Shown one piece after another: positions 15,111 through 24,040 of a DNA stretch of 35,441 bases. The notes under the pieces were generated by a model. The model made no database searches, was not told the DNA's origin, and saw only the letters and a program-made list of their open reading frames with translations. Positions within the stretch are counted from its first letter, which is position 1. Each line of letters opens with the position of its first letter. Origin of the DNA: Vicinamibacteraceae bacterium (GTDB taxonomy: Bacteria > Planctomycetota > Phycisphaerae > Phycisphaerales > UBA5793); NCBI GenBank assembly GCA_011525805.1, contig WYBR01000129.1, positions 1 to 35,441 on the forward strand, read 5' to 3'. A program made the position numbers and the translations under genes.

Positions 15111-16028
15111 TCAGCGCATCCCGCCGTTGCGGATGTATTCGAGCGCGAGGTCGCGGTCGGTGAGGTTGATGATGCCGTTCTGGTCCCAGTCGGCGGCGGG
15201 GTTGAAGCCCGGCTGGCCGATCTGCTTGCCGATCTGGCGCTGGAAGAGGACGGCGTCCTGCTGCGTGATGTTCAGGTCGCCGTTGAGGTCGCCGAGGTTC
15301 ACTTCGCCGATCTCCCACCCGGCCTTCACGCTGCGGTTGCTGGCCCGGTCGTGCAGGAAGACCGTGACGCCGACCTCTTCCATGTTGTGAATCCACGGAT
15401 TGCTCGAGAGATCGTAGTTGCGGATCAGGGTGAACTGCTCGCCCGCCTGCATCGCCGGCAGGGCCTCGTAGAACACCTGCTGCACGTGGTTGTTGTAGTG
15501 CGTCAGGCCGTTGCTGCACTGCACGTACCAGTTGGACTCGTGAATGTGCACGCGCAGTTCATAGTTGGAGAGATTCTGGTCCGCCTGGAACTTGATGCCC
15601 ACGCCGACGATCGAGTTGGGCTTGAGTTTCCACCGCGCGATGACCTGGCCCGACGTGGCGAGCCCCTGCGACGAGCGGACGGCGTTGTCGATCGTCGGAT
15701 CCGAGGGCGTGCCGACGTAGAAGTAGGTGCCCTGGAAGAGGAAGGAGGGAATGGCGTTCACGCCGACCTCGCCCTGCCGGCGCGTCGCGTCGGCGTGGGT
15801 GTAGCGGTCGGCGATGCTCCAGGTGAGCAGCGAGACTGCGTCGCCCCATCGGTCCTGCATTCGCTCCATGGCGTAGAACCCGCCATAGCACGGCCCGCAC
15901 CATTCGGCCGTGAACTCCTCGACGATGACCGTCGATCGCGTTACCCCCTGCGCCGCGCCGAGCGCGCTGCCCGCCAGCCCCAGCACCGCCGCGCCGCCCG
16001 CCAGTGAACCCCCCAGTCGTGCCGACAT
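15111..16028 (-). CDS. Secreted thioredoxin-fold protein with C-terminal dockerin
   Basis: A 305-residue exported protein. A GAAGGAG ribosome site precedes the ATG, and a signal peptide runs to about residue 25. The thioredoxin-like domain carries FTAEWCGPCYGGF (CxxC near 44-47) and the cis-Pro loop GVNAIPSFLFQG, as in thioredoxin-fold domains found with Omp28-like proteins. The middle part is beta-rich (YELRVHIHESNWYVQ). The C-terminus (about 243-303) is a type I dockerin: two EF-hand-like calcium loops, GDLNGDLNITQQDAVLFQRQ and ADWDQNGIINLTDRDLALEY. Dockerins bind cohesins in cellulosomes; in planctomycetes the partner is usually unknown. Whether it reduces, forms or isomerises disulfides is not evident. 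Confidence 0.9.
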   Translation of the reverse strand: MSARLGGSLAGGAAVLGLAGSALGAAQGVTRSTVIVEEFTAEWCGPCYGGFYAMERMQDRWGDAVSLLTWSIADRYTHADATRRQGEVGVNAIPSFLFQGTYFYVGTPSDPTIDNAVRSSQGLATSGQVIARWKLKPNSIVGVGIKFQADQNLSNYELRVHIHESNWYVQCSNGLTHYNNHVQQVFYEALPAMQAGEQFTLIRNYDLSSNPWIHNMEEVGVTVFLHDRASNRSVKAGWEIGEVNLGDLNGDLNITQQDAVLFQRQIGKQIGQPGFNPAADWDQNGIINLTDRDLALEYIRNGGMR

Positions 16029-16147
16029 GTTCCGTTTCTCCTTCGAGGTTGAGTAGACACCGGGGCCGAATCGCCGCCGCCGAACAACGTCCCACGAGCA
16101 GCGGCCCGGCCCGAAACCACCAGACTGCAGATCCCCCGACGCCCCGG

Positions 16148-16936
16148 TCAGATCGGGTCGTCATCGGGGGGATTGAGCGTGTACCGCTCGATGAAGACCT
16201 TCTTGCTGATCGAATTGACCGCCGCGTCGGGCGTGAGAATGTTGAGCGTCTCGCCCTTGTGAATGAAGGGGACCCACCAGCCCGCGAGTTCCGCTTCCGG
16301 GTTCAGTCCCGACGTGTCGCTGCCGTCCACATACCCAAGACCCCACGTCATGTCGGAGGCGAGGAAGTGGCGGTTCTGATGCACGTCGGCGCGCCGGTCC
16401 TGACTCGCCCAGTTCGCCAGGCCGTAGTCGATCGGATACCCGCACTTGCGCTGGCTCAGGTCCTCGCGCGGAATGCGGTTGCTCGGGCAGCGGAAGAACG
16501 TCGTGATCTTCGCCGAGGGATTGCGGTTGGGCGACTCCGGATCGTCGAACTGCGCCGGCAGCCCGTCGTAGTCGAACGGGTCCTTCACCGGAATGCCGAG
16601 ATAGGGCACCACCATCGAAGCGTAGCCTGACTGCCAGTAGAGCGGGCAGATGTCCGGCGGCCAGGGAACCTGCCACTCCGAGGGCAGGTGCGCGTTGGAA
16701 GGATCGACCAGCGGCAGCGCCCGCGGATACATGTCGCGGTTTTCGTTCGCGTAGAGTTCCATCGCCGCGCCCACCTGGCGGAGGTTGTTGCGGCAGGTCG
16801 AATTGCGGCTCGCCTCGCGCGCCCGCGAGAGCGCGGGCAGCAGCAGGCCCAGCAGCAGCGCGATGATCGAGATCACCACGAGCAGTTCGACCAGGGTGAA
16901 GGCCCGTCGTGCTGGAATGCGGCTCGGTGCTGGCAT
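16148..16936 (-). CDS. Type IV prepilin-like (pseudopilin) secreted protein
   Basis: A 262-residue protein with a class III signal: [35 protein letters not shown], in which prepilin peptidase would cut before the Phe and the Glu at +5 is present. The following [22 protein letters not shown] is the usual planctomycete continuation. The rest, with several Cys, [13 protein letters not shown] and [17 protein letters not shown], resembles the large family of planctomycete pseudopilins whose C-terminal part ends near an H-x9-DG signature, not exact here. It is assembled at the cytoplasmic membrane by a type II secretion or type IV pilus system. The ATG at 16936 is four bases from GAGGGAA. A longer in-frame extension to 17071 is rejected. 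Confidence 0.88.
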   Translation of the reverse strand: MPAPSRIPARRAFTLVELLVVISIIALLLGLLLPALSRAREASRNSTCRNNLRQVGAAMELYANENRDMYPRALPLVDPSNAHLPSEWQVPWPPDICPLYWQSGYASMVVPYLGIPVKDPFDYDGLPAQFDDPESPNRNPSAKITTFFRCPSNRIPREDLSQRKCGYPIDYGLANWASQDRRADVHQNRHFLASDMTWGLGYVDGSDTSGLNPEAELAGWWVPFIHKGETLNILTPDAAVNSISKKVFIERYTLNPPDDDPI

Positions 16937-17164
16937 CAGTTCCCTCGTGCGGCGCAAGCGGCCGCGGTCAGACAGCGCTTCCGCGCCTCGCACAATCCGG
17001 CGCTGTGCATCGCCGGGGGCAGGCGCGATCGCCCCGCACATGGAGCGGGCCGATATGTCAGAATACCGCATTCGCGGCGCGCTTGCAAGCGGAAACCGCC
17101 CCGGAGGTCGCCATTCGGCTGTATTTTCTCGCCGTCCGCCGCCCTGAGACCGTCGGAGGCCCCA

Positions 17165-17851
17165 TCAGGCCGGAACCGCGACCGCCCGTGGCGACGCCGT
17201 CGACGCTCCCGTCGGCGCCCCGGAAGCCGCTGGACTCGCGAACACGGCCTCCACCTCGATGTCGAACATCTGCAGCAGACCGACCACCTGCCGAACAACC
17301 GCCCGCCTGGCCTCCTCCTCGTACCGCGTCGCGTGCTTCTCGTAGAGGTGCTGCGCTTCTTCCTGGGCCCGCTGCATCAGTTCCTTCTGCGCCGGCGCAT
17401 CCATACGGAACACGTCCAGCAGGCCAAGCAGTTTGCCCGACTGGATGTCGTAGGGCGTCACGTCCAGCAGCCGCAGCGAGCCTTCGATCCGCGGCAGCGT
17501 GATGCGATAGCCGCGGCCGCCGAGGTGCTCGACATCCTCCGGCCGCAGCCGCGCCAGATCCACGTAGTACTGCTTCTCGAAGCAGAAGATCATCGCCAGC
17601 CGCGCCGGGCTGAGCAGCAGGGGCGGCAGCCACGACAGGCCCCGCGTCTGCGTCACGATCTCCTTGGACATGACCTCAAGCCCGACGAGTTTGCCCACCG
17701 CGCGCACCCGCTCGGCAATGACGTGGGCCGTTACCGTCGCCGGCGCGTCGCGCCCCGCGCGTCGCAGAATCATCCACGCAACGACGCCGCCGAGCACCAG
17801 CGCCAGCAGCGCGATGAGCATCGTCGTGAAAATAGCCGGAAGACTGCTCAT
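17165..17851 (-). CDS. DUF4230-like membrane-anchored protein
   Basis: A 228-residue protein with one N-terminal transmembrane segment (about 5-28) facing outward, then a soluble alpha/beta domain containing VGKLVGLEVMSKEIV and ARLAMIFCFEKQYYVDLARLRPEDVEHLGGRGYRITLPRIE, a pattern like DUF4230, where strands surrounding a conserved E and P recur. A long charged helix (QKELMQRAQEEAQHLYEKHATRYEEEARRAVVRQVVGLLQMF) follows, close to a coiled coil, and then an Ala/Ser/Pro tail. DUF4230 has no established function. The family call is moderately sure; membrane anchoring is certain from sequence. Confidence 0.75.
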   Translation of the reverse strand: MSSLPAIFTTMLIALLALVLGGVVAWMILRRAGRDAPATVTAHVIAERVRAVGKLVGLEVMSKEIVTQTRGLSWLPPLLLSPARLAMIFCFEKQYYVDLARLRPEDVEHLGGRGYRITLPRIEGSLRLLDVTPYDIQSGKLLGLLDVFRMDAPAQKELMQRAQEEAQHLYEKHATRYEEEARRAVVRQVVGLLQMFDIEVEAVFASPAASGAPTGASTASPRAVAVPA

Positions 17852-17963
17852 GCGACCTCATCCCTCCTTGGGGATTGTACGGCCGCCATTTCCTCCGTCC
17901 CGGCTCCGCCGCGAACCGTCCCCCGTTCCCGTGCCTGTTTCGCGGCGCCTGGCCCGAAAACGA

Positions 17964-17994
17964 GGATGGTGCGGGCCGATCGCCCGCACCATCC
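17964..17994 (-). terminator. Rho-independent terminator of the DUF3568-like gene
   Basis: A 13-bp perfect stem (17964-17976 with 17982-17994) with loop CGATC lies 43 bases past the stop, and TCGTTTTC follows when read on the minus strand. This is the best terminator in the window. Confidence 0.75.
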
Positions 17995-18037
17995 CGTTCC
18001 CAGAATCTCAGCCTCGCGTCCCTGCAGGCTGCCTGCG

Positions 18038-18442
18038 CTACAGGTTCGCCTTGATCTTGTCCAGGATGGTCCGGGAAAGATCCTCGTTGCCGAACGTGTC
18101 CACCCGGATGCGGATGCGCGTCGTCGTATCCGTCTCGTGGTCAAGGCGGATCCGGATCTTCTTATCCTGCGCCGTGCGCGAGACATGCTCGGCGCTGAGC
18201 GCATCCTTGTTGGTCTCGGTGGTCGTGAATTCGAGATCCTCAACCGCGGCGTTCGTGGCCTTCCAGGCCTGGTCCACCGTGGCCTCGACGACCGTGTCGA
18301 GTTCGCCGTTCACGTACACGACGGTTCCGACGCCCGCCGCCGCGCCGACGGCCACGGCCGCGGCCACGCATCCCGGCGCCGCCGCGATCCACAACGCCGT
18401 CGTCGTCGCTAACACTGCAATCGTCAACATCAGGTATCGCAT
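18038..18442 (-). CDS. DUF3568-like lipoprotein
   Basis: A 134-residue protein starting at the ATG at 18442 behind an AAAAGGAGC ribosome site; longer frames upstream lack coding sense. A lipoprotein signal ends IAAAPGC (Cys 25), followed by VAAAVAVGAAAGVGTVVYVNGELDTVVEATVDQAWKAT, the hallmark glycine/alanine-rich and YvxGEL stretch of DUF3568 proteins. The C-terminal half is a beta-rich domain full of Thr, Asp and Arg (SRTAQDKKIRIRLDHETDTTTRIRIRVDTFGNEDLS). It is an exported lipid-anchored protein of unknown function, probably a monocistron with its own terminator. Confidence 0.86.
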   Translation of the reverse strand: MRYLMLTIAVLATTTALWIAAAPGCVAAAVAVGAAAGVGTVVYVNGELDTVVEATVDQAWKATNAAVEDLEFTTTETNKDALSAEHVSRTAQDKKIRIRLDHETDTTTRIRIRVDTFGNEDLSRTILDKIKANL

Positions 18443-18646
18443 GATCTGCTCCTTTTCACACATCCCGTGATACCGCGTCGGCGAAGCGCGGGCCTCGCCT
18501 CCGCACTTCCATCCTACGTCCCCCATCAGGCCGCCAGTTGAAACAGACTCCGTACATCGACGCACCTTTCTCCCGCGACCCGCCGATGTCCGGCCGCTGT
18601 GCGGGAAGTGTCAATGGGATGTCGGGTAGTGGCCGGGGCGGTGCGA

Positions 18647-19228
18647 TTACGCCGCGCGGCTTGTGTGGTCCGTCGTTACGACGTGAAAGCCGGGGGGGAT
18701 GAGGCAAAGGTCGCTTTTGCTCCAGGTGCGGCCGCATTCGGGGCAGCGGACGCGCTGGGCGGCGTCGGCGGGGTCGAGGTGGGCAATCAACTGGTAGCCG
18801 CAGTGCCGGCAGCGCGTCGTGGGTTCGAGGACGGTTACCTCGTAATTGAGAATCAGGGTGACAACCGCCCAGCAGGCCTCGATGGCGGCGAGGGTGGGAA
18901 GGTGGCGCAGCCCGCCGTACCACGCCGCCCCGCCGATCACCGCCAGGCCGAACGCCAGGGACCACCAGAAGGTGAAATCGACGAGCAGGCGCCGCACGCG
19001 GAGCGGCCAGCGGTTGATCTCCATCATCCTCAGGGCGCGGTAGTGGTCGCCGAAGCGGCGGGCGGTGGCGCTGAGGTGGAGCCAGAGGCTGGCGGTGTAG
19101 CCCGCGATCACGAAGGTAGCGACAGTCAGTTCGACGTTCTTTTGCCAGACGTACATACCGCCGCCGGCAAGGGAGCCGGAGACGAGGCCGATAAAACCAG
19201 CCGTCGGCGAGCCCCAGGAATCGTGCAT
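18647..19228 (-). CDS. Membrane protein with C-terminal zinc ribbon
   Basis: A 193-residue protein with about four transmembrane segments (roughly 10-27, 33-52, 83-105, 115-130) and a cytoplasmic tail holding two CxxC knuckles, CRHCGYQL and RCPECGRTWS, spaced by 17 residues, which would bind one zinc ion. Similar tails are frequent in planctomycete membrane proteins of unknown role. The ATG at 19228 is preferred; a GTG at 19246 adds six residues. No clear ribosome site. Not assigned to a family. Confidence 0.76.
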   Translation of the reverse strand: MHDSWGSPTAGFIGLVSGSLAGGGMYVWQKNVELTVATFVIAGYTASLWLHLSATARRFGDHYRALRMMEINRWPLRVRRLLVDFTFWWSLAFGLAVIGGAAWYGGLRHLPTLAAIEACWAVVTLILNYEVTVLEPTTRCRHCGYQLIAHLDPADAAQRVRCPECGRTWSKSDLCLIPPGFHVVTTDHTSRAA

Positions 19229-19327
19229 CGAAGTCGAGCGTCCCACGCTCTGGCTATCGGCCAGACGCGGCCGCGTCTGTGCCCCGGCGCGTGTGAATCG
19301 GCGGCGTCTGCGTGCGGCGCCGTCGCA

Positions 19328-20218
19328 TCAGGGGCGTTTCGGCTCGGCCGAGGTCTCGGCGGCGGGCAGGCGGAGGATGAAGTCTGTTCCACGTCCCGGC
19401 TCGGTGTGGACGTCGAGCGTTCCGCCGTGCTCTTCGATGATGCGCCGGGCGGTGGGCAGGCCCAGGCCGGTGCCGCCCTTCTTGGTCGAGAAGTACGGCT
19501 GGAAGATGCGGGCGAGGTGCTCGGGCGAAATGCCCGGGCCGGTGTCGGTGACGTGGACGGCGTGCATGGCTCCGGCGTCGGCTTGGCCGCCCCGCGTCCG
19601 CGTCGGCGTCGCCGGCTCGATGCGGACCATGAGTTCACGAGCGGGACCGTCGGGCGGCAGCGATTCGAGCGCTTGTACGGCGTTGAGGAGGAGGTTGAGC
19701 AGCGCCTGCTTGAACAGGGCTGAATCGACGCGCGCGACCGCCGGATGCTTCGCGGGCGTCGCGCGCAGCCGCACCCCCGCCGCCAGCGCCTGCGGAAGGA
19801 AGAAATCGACGAGTTCATCAATGAGCACGTTGAGGTCCTGCGGCTCGGGATCGATGCGGATGCGCCCGGCGAACTGGAGAAAGTCGGTGAGGATTCCCTT
19901 GAGGCGGTCGGCCTCGCGGCGGAGCGATTCGGTCCGGCGGATGATCCGTCGGCGCTGCTCGTCGGGGACTGGGAGGTCGGCGACGTCTTCAGCGAGGAGT
20001 TGGGCGTTGAGGCTCAGCGTCGAGAGGGGGTTCTTGATCTCGTGCGCCAGGCCGCCGGTCATGGTGCCGAGTTCGGCGAGGCGTTCGGCATCCTCGGCGC
20101 GGCGCCTGGAGAGGCGGGCGCGGCGCTCCTGTTCGCGGCGCATGAAGAGTGCGAGCGGCACGGCGAGGATCGCACACACGAGCATGCCGCCGAGAAATGG
20201 AAGGACGAAGTCGCTCAT
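19328..20218 (-). CDS. Membrane-anchored sensor histidine kinase
   Basis: A 296-residue kinase starting at ATG 20218. One N-terminal transmembrane segment (about 5-26) leads to a short coiled coil, then the HisKA domain with LAHEIKNPLSTLSLNAQ (phospho-acceptor His 59), and an HATPase domain with NLLLNAVQAL (N box), VTDTGPGIS (G1), IFQPYFSTKKGGTGLGLPTARRIIEEHGG (F and G2). It resembles the NtrB/PilS group. There is no sensory domain beyond the anchor, so the signal is probably a partner protein or membrane state. No response regulator is adjacent. It lies downstream of, and on the same strand as, the phosphatase gene. Confidence 0.92.
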   Translation of the reverse strand: MSDFVLPFLGGMLVCAILAVPLALFMRREQERRARLSRRRAEDAERLAELGTMTGGLAHEIKNPLSTLSLNAQLLAEDVADLPVPDEQRRRIIRRTESLRREADRLKGILTDFLQFAGRIRIDPEPQDLNVLIDELVDFFLPQALAAGVRLRATPAKHPAVARVDSALFKQALLNLLLNAVQALESLPPDGPARELMVRIEPATPTRTRGGQADAGAMHAVHVTDTGPGISPEHLARIFQPYFSTKKGGTGLGLPTARRIIEEHGGTLDVHTEPGRGTDFILRLPAAETSAEPKRP

Positions 20219-20351
20219 TGCGCGGGATCGGGGCGAGGCGCGGCCGCGGGGCGGCTCGCCGTCCATCGTAGACGGCCGGCCTGCGGCGGAGGAGATGAAG
20301 CCGCGCCGCGCACGGTCATCGCCGGCGTCGCGGCGCGGGCGTCGCGCGTCG

Positions 20352-21437
20352 TCATGGCGGCGCCTCGCCCCAGGTCAGCCGCATCAGCAGGTGCGTGAGC
20401 CGGCCGCGCCGCCGCGACAGGTCGGCCACCAGCGGTGCATCGCGGGCCAGTTCCGTCGCCGTCGGCTCGCGGCCAAGCAGAAGGCGACATACCTGCGCGA
20501 CGCGCTCGTTCGGAGCGAGCGGCGCCAGCCGCGACCGCGATTCGTCGCTGTCGAGGATGTCGCGCGCGATGGCGACCAGCGGCAGGCCGGCGAGGCGCTG
20601 GGAAGCGTACGCGGCCAGCCCCGGCTCATCGGGCGGCCGGCCGAGGTACCTCTCGTAGAGCGCCGCGACCTCCGTCCGCGCGGCGTCGCGGTCGATTCTC
20701 GACACGCCGGCGCCGAGTGCGACCGCGACGCCCGCGGGTGCAAGCAGGGCGGCGAGCCAGAGCGCCGCGTGGAGCAGGCGCGGGTCGAGGTGGGGGCGGC
20801 GGGTTGTCGCGGCCGCGGCGGTGTCGCCGATCCAGCGCGGAAAGGCGAGGGCCGCCGCCTCAGTCGCGAGCCATCCGACCATCGCGCCGGCGAGAAGGTC
20901 CGAGGGGAAGTGGGCGAAGGTGTGCAGCCGCGCCCAGCAGACGAACGTCGCCGCGAGGGCCCAGGGAAGGGCCGCGGCCGAGCCGCGTCGCGCGAAGATC
21001 AGCGCGATCGTCCACGCCAGCGCCGCGTGCCCCGACGGCCAGCCGTCGTGAATGGACGAGAACGGCTCGAAGAAAGTCGAGTCGCACGCATCCGCGGGTC
21101 GAACGCGTCCGACGAGAACCTTGAGCGCGTGGGTCGCCGCGGCCTGGAGGGGCAGCGCGATGATGAGCCAGCGCAGCGCCGCGCGGTCGGACAGCGCCGC
21201 GACGAGCAGCGCCGCCGCCGGAAGCACGCGGTTCGCCCACGCGCTCCCGGCGTGCTCAAAGTCGCTCAGCCACGCGGGCCAGTTGATCGCGAGCAGGGCG
21301 CGGGTGAATGCCGAGTCCGCGAGCAGGCACGCGCTGAGGATCAGCGCCGCCGCGGCGGGCAGGCGCCAGCGGCCGCCGGCGGCGGGCGATCCGGGGCGGA
21401 TCGGCGCGGAGGGGAGGTTGGCAAGGGGCGCGGTCAC
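20352..21437 (-). CDS. PAP2 phosphatase fused to a DUF4214-like domain
   Basis: A 361-residue protein starting at GTG 21437. The N-terminal membrane domain (about 25-245) has the three acid-phosphatase motifs of the PAP2 superfamily: KVLVGRVRP (106-114), PSGH (134-137) and RLHTFAHFPSD (170-180). Such enzymes remove phosphate from isoprenoid pyrophosphates or lipid phosphates at the outer face of the membrane. The C-terminal 110 residues hold EVAALYERYLGRPPDEPGLAAYASQRLAGLPLVAIARDILDSDE and a partial second copy, VAQVCRLLLGREPTATELARD, matching the DUF4214 signature normally seen in secreted proteins. The fusion is unusual. Substrate unknown. Confidence 0.87.
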   Translation of the reverse strand: MTAPLANLPSAPIRPGSPAAGGRWRLPAAAALILSACLLADSAFTRALLAINWPAWLSDFEHAGSAWANRVLPAAALLVAALSDRAALRWLIIALPLQAAATHALKVLVGRVRPADACDSTFFEPFSSIHDGWPSGHAALAWTIALIFARRGSAAALPWALAATFVCWARLHTFAHFPSDLLAGAMVGWLATEAAALAFPRWIGDTAAAATTRRPHLDPRLLHAALWLAALLAPAGVAVALGAGVSRIDRDAARTEVAALYERYLGRPPDEPGLAAYASQRLAGLPLVAIARDILDSDESRSRLAPLAPNERVAQVCRLLLGREPTATELARDAPLVADLSRRRGRLTHLLMRLTWGEAPP

Positions 21438-21515
21438 GGCGGCGCGACCTTAGCCGGCCTCCTGCCCGCCGTCTGCCTGCGCCCGGCCTGCGAGTCGGGC
21501 GAGTATCGCACGACC

Positions 21516-23078
21516 TTACTCCGCCAGCCCGTGCCGCTTGAGGTGCTCGAGCATCTCGGCGGCGATGCGCCGCTGCACGCCGTACATGTGCAGGTTCATG
21601 TGCGTCGCGCCGGGGATGAGTGTGATGTAGCCGTGCGTCGCGCGCTCTTCGGTCGTCGGCCACTCGCTTCGCCAGCCGGGCAGTTGCTCGAGCGAATCGC
21701 GCAGGAGGCGCACGGCTTCGTGGAGGCTGAAGTTGTCCGCCTCGCCGCAGATGATGCGCAGACGCTCGGACATGAGCGGGCCGATCTCCTCCCAGCGCGA
21801 CTCAAGGATGTGCCGCAGGTCGCGCTGCTTCCACTGCTCGCGCAGCGAGGCGCCGATGACGCCCGTCTTCATGTTCCAGAGCGGCACGGGAAAGCCGAGA
21901 GCATCCCGCTTCGAGAAGCACGCCATCCACGAGGACCACTGCTGGCCGGCCCCACCCTCAGGATCGATCGCGTATTCCATCCCGTTCTCCTGCCGGATGG
22001 TGCAGACCGTCTGGCCGTTGATGATGACCGAGGGTCGGTCGGCGCCCGAGGCGTCGACGTAGGCGTTCTCATCTTCATAGACGTTGATGACCTGGAAGGC
22101 GCGGAAGTCAACGGGATCAGGCCCGGTGGACCAGCATCCGCCGAAGAACGTTGGGTAGTTGACCTGGAGCCACGCCGTGCTGAAGCCGCCGCTGCTGTGG
22201 CCGGTCAGGAGCCGCGCCTCGGGCTTGCTCACGAGGCGGAACCGCTCTTCGAGGTGCGGGATGAGTTCGTAGACGAGGGCGTCGCCGACGGGCCCATTGC
22301 ACTCCGAGTTGACGAAGAGGTGGTGGCTGTTGGGGCCGTCGGGATCGAGATAGACGTTCAGGACCTGTCCGTCGAGCGGGCCGTCGCGGCCCGGACGATC
22401 CCAAGCTTCATCGTGACGCCCGCCAAAGCCGGGAACGCGGTAGATCGCGGCGAAGCGCCGATCGCCCTGCGCTTCGTACGACTCGGGGAGAACGACTCCG
22501 GCGCGAAGGAAGACGTCCCGGCCGTGAAAGGCGCTCAGCCGCTCGCTGCGCCACACGACTTCCTTGACGCGATCGGTGTCCTCGACGGCGAGGGCGGGCA
22601 TGCGGCCGGTCAGAGTGATTTCGTGGCGATCCTCTTCACCGGCGCGGAAGGTGAGTTCGACCGGCTCGCTCAGCAGGTTGTCGGCGCTGTTGAGAAAGCC
22701 GCCGGTCGTGCGATCGACATCCAGCACGGCGCGAACACGAAAGGCGCCGTCGAAGAAAGACATCGGTCCCGGAAAGGAGGCGTCGACGTCGCCGATGACC
22801 ATCGCCGCGCCGGGCTTGACGTTCTCGACGGCGATGGAGCAGATGGGTTGGGGGTCGTTCCAGAACGGCGCATCAAGGGGATCCGCGCCCGCGGCGGCGC
22901 GGGCGAAGAGGAGGATCAGCCGCCCCGTGGCCGGCGCCTCGCGCAGGGAAGCATCGAAGGTGACCGTGATGCGGTCCTCCGCGCCCGCTGACCGGGCGGC
23001 GATCACGGTGAGGAGCAGCGCGAGTGCAAGAAGGCGGGCAACCGCGTTCACGGTGCGGCGGGAACAGGGATGGTGCAT
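21516..23078 (-). CDS. Secreted alpha/beta-hydrolase esterase
   Basis: A 520-residue exported protein with signal peptide to about residue 33 (LLLTVIAARSAGA). The N-terminal ~170 residues are a beta-rich accessory part (TGRLILLFARAAAG). The hydrolase domain of the putative-esterase (esterase D) type starts near 190, with YRVPGFGG, FVNSECNGPVGDA and the nucleophile elbow LTGHSSGGFSTAW (Ser 295). The catalytic His is likely in PGATHMNLH near 490, and an Asp around GEADNFSLH. It would hydrolyse an acyl ester outside the cytoplasm, such as a sugar acetate or siderophore ester; the substrate cannot be read off. Divergent from the lipoprotein gene at 23210. Confidence 0.87.
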   Translation of the reverse strand: MHHPCSRRTVNAVARLLALALLLTVIAARSAGAEDRITVTFDASLREAPATGRLILLFARAAAGADPLDAPFWNDPQPICSIAVENVKPGAAMVIGDVDASFPGPMSFFDGAFRVRAVLDVDRTTGGFLNSADNLLSEPVELTFRAGEEDRHEITLTGRMPALAVEDTDRVKEVVWRSERLSAFHGRDVFLRAGVVLPESYEAQGDRRFAAIYRVPGFGGRHDEAWDRPGRDGPLDGQVLNVYLDPDGPNSHHLFVNSECNGPVGDALVYELIPHLEERFRLVSKPEARLLTGHSSGGFSTAWLQVNYPTFFGGCWSTGPDPVDFRAFQVINVYEDENAYVDASGADRPSVIINGQTVCTIRQENGMEYAIDPEGGAGQQWSSWMACFSKRDALGFPVPLWNMKTGVIGASLREQWKQRDLRHILESRWEEIGPLMSERLRIICGEADNFSLHEAVRLLRDSLEQLPGWRSEWPTTEERATHGYITLIPGATHMNLHMYGVQRRIAAEMLEHLKRHGLAE

Positions 23079-23209
23079 GAGCCAAGTTTAGGTGCATCGC
23101 CTGCGGCGGCGCGGCGCGCGGTCATCCCCTCTACAATGCCCTGCCCGACGCCGTGCCGGGCGGCCGAAAGGTTGAATGCCTGCCTCGCGGTGCGACGATA
23201 AGGAAGCAG

Positions 23210-24031
23210 ATGCGATCGCGCGTGCCCACTCTCGCCCCCCTCCTGCTGCTCGCCCTGGCGATGCTCGCGATGGGCGGGTGCGGCAGCCGGGCCAAGCGCT
23301 GGCTCGTCTTCGACAAGGGGCCGATGACCGAGCCGGTCGCGGTGGACGTCGATTCCTTCCGCGGGCCCGTGCGCATTGTCGCCGACCCGAGCATCCCAAA
23401 CGTCGTCATCCGCGCCCGCCTCCGCGCCTTCAATGACGTGCGCGACGACCGCGGCAACGTCGTCTACCCCTACGGCGACGAGCAGACGCTTGACCTCATC
23501 GACGTGGTGGCGGAGATGGACTCGCAGGACGGCCGGCACGTCCTTCGCGTCAACACCTCGACGCGCTTCGCCTATCCCGACGACCAGTGGGTCGGGCTGT
23601 GGATCAATGTGCCGCGCGTCGACGGCGTGCGGGTGCGCACGCGCGACGGCAACGTCGATCTCGTGAACATCCGCGGCGCCGTCACCGTCATCGCGGACCA
23701 CGGGGATGTGATCGTGCGCACGGAAAAGCCGATCGTCCAGCCGGTGGACATCAACGCCGTCAATGGGAGCATCGAGTACCGCGTGCGTGAAGACTCGGCG
23801 GGCGTGATCGACGTCGAGGCAGTGAACGGCCGGGCCGATTTCCGCGGCTACAAGGGCGCGGCGAACATCCGCCAGCGCGGGCCGTCACAGTACGTCGCCA
23901 CGCTCGGCGAAGGCGACAACCCGGTCTCGCTCCGCGCGAGCAACGGCAACATCCGCGTCGTCATCACCGACAACCCAGTGCCCGTGGGTTACTTCAAGAC
24001 GCACACCTTCATGTTCACAAAAAAGCCGTAG
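23210..24031 (+). CDS. Lipoprotein with DUF4097-like beta-helix
   Basis: A 273-residue protein starting at ATG 23210 (AAGGAAG ribosome site; the upstream frame lacks signs of coding). The lipoprotein signal ends LAMGGC (Cys 23). Downstream, repeating strands such as GVRVRTRDGNVDLVNIRGAVTVIADHGDVIVRTEKP, INAVNGSIEYR and VEAVNGRADFRGYKG match the GNV/GDV ladder of DUF4097 right-handed beta-helix adhesin-like proteins. Its end ASNGNIRVVITDNPVPVGYFKTHTF breaks that ladder. Surface or periplasmic, function unknown. It ends ten bases before the convergent Rieske gene. Confidence 0.82.
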   Translation: MRSRVPTLAPLLLLALAMLAMGGCGSRAKRWLVFDKGPMTEPVAVDVDSFRGPVRIVADPSIPNVVIRARLRAFNDVRDDRGNVVYPYGDEQTLDLIDVVAEMDSQDGRHVLRVNTSTRFAYPDDQWVGLWINVPRVDGVRVRTRDGNVDLVNIRGAVTVIADHGDVIVRTEKPIVQPVDINAVNGSIEYRVREDSAGVIDVEAVNGRADFRGYKGAANIRQRGPSQYVATLGEGDNPVSLRASNGNIRVVITDNPVPVGYFKTHTFMFTKKP

Positions 24032-24040
24032 GACGCGCGC

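Noticed and set aside
19293-22991. A 1232-codon open frame on the plus strand
   Set aside because: It runs antisense through the histidine kinase, PAP2 and esterase genes, whose families are clear. The product is Arg/Ala/Gly-rich with no domain; long antisense frames are normal at this GC content.
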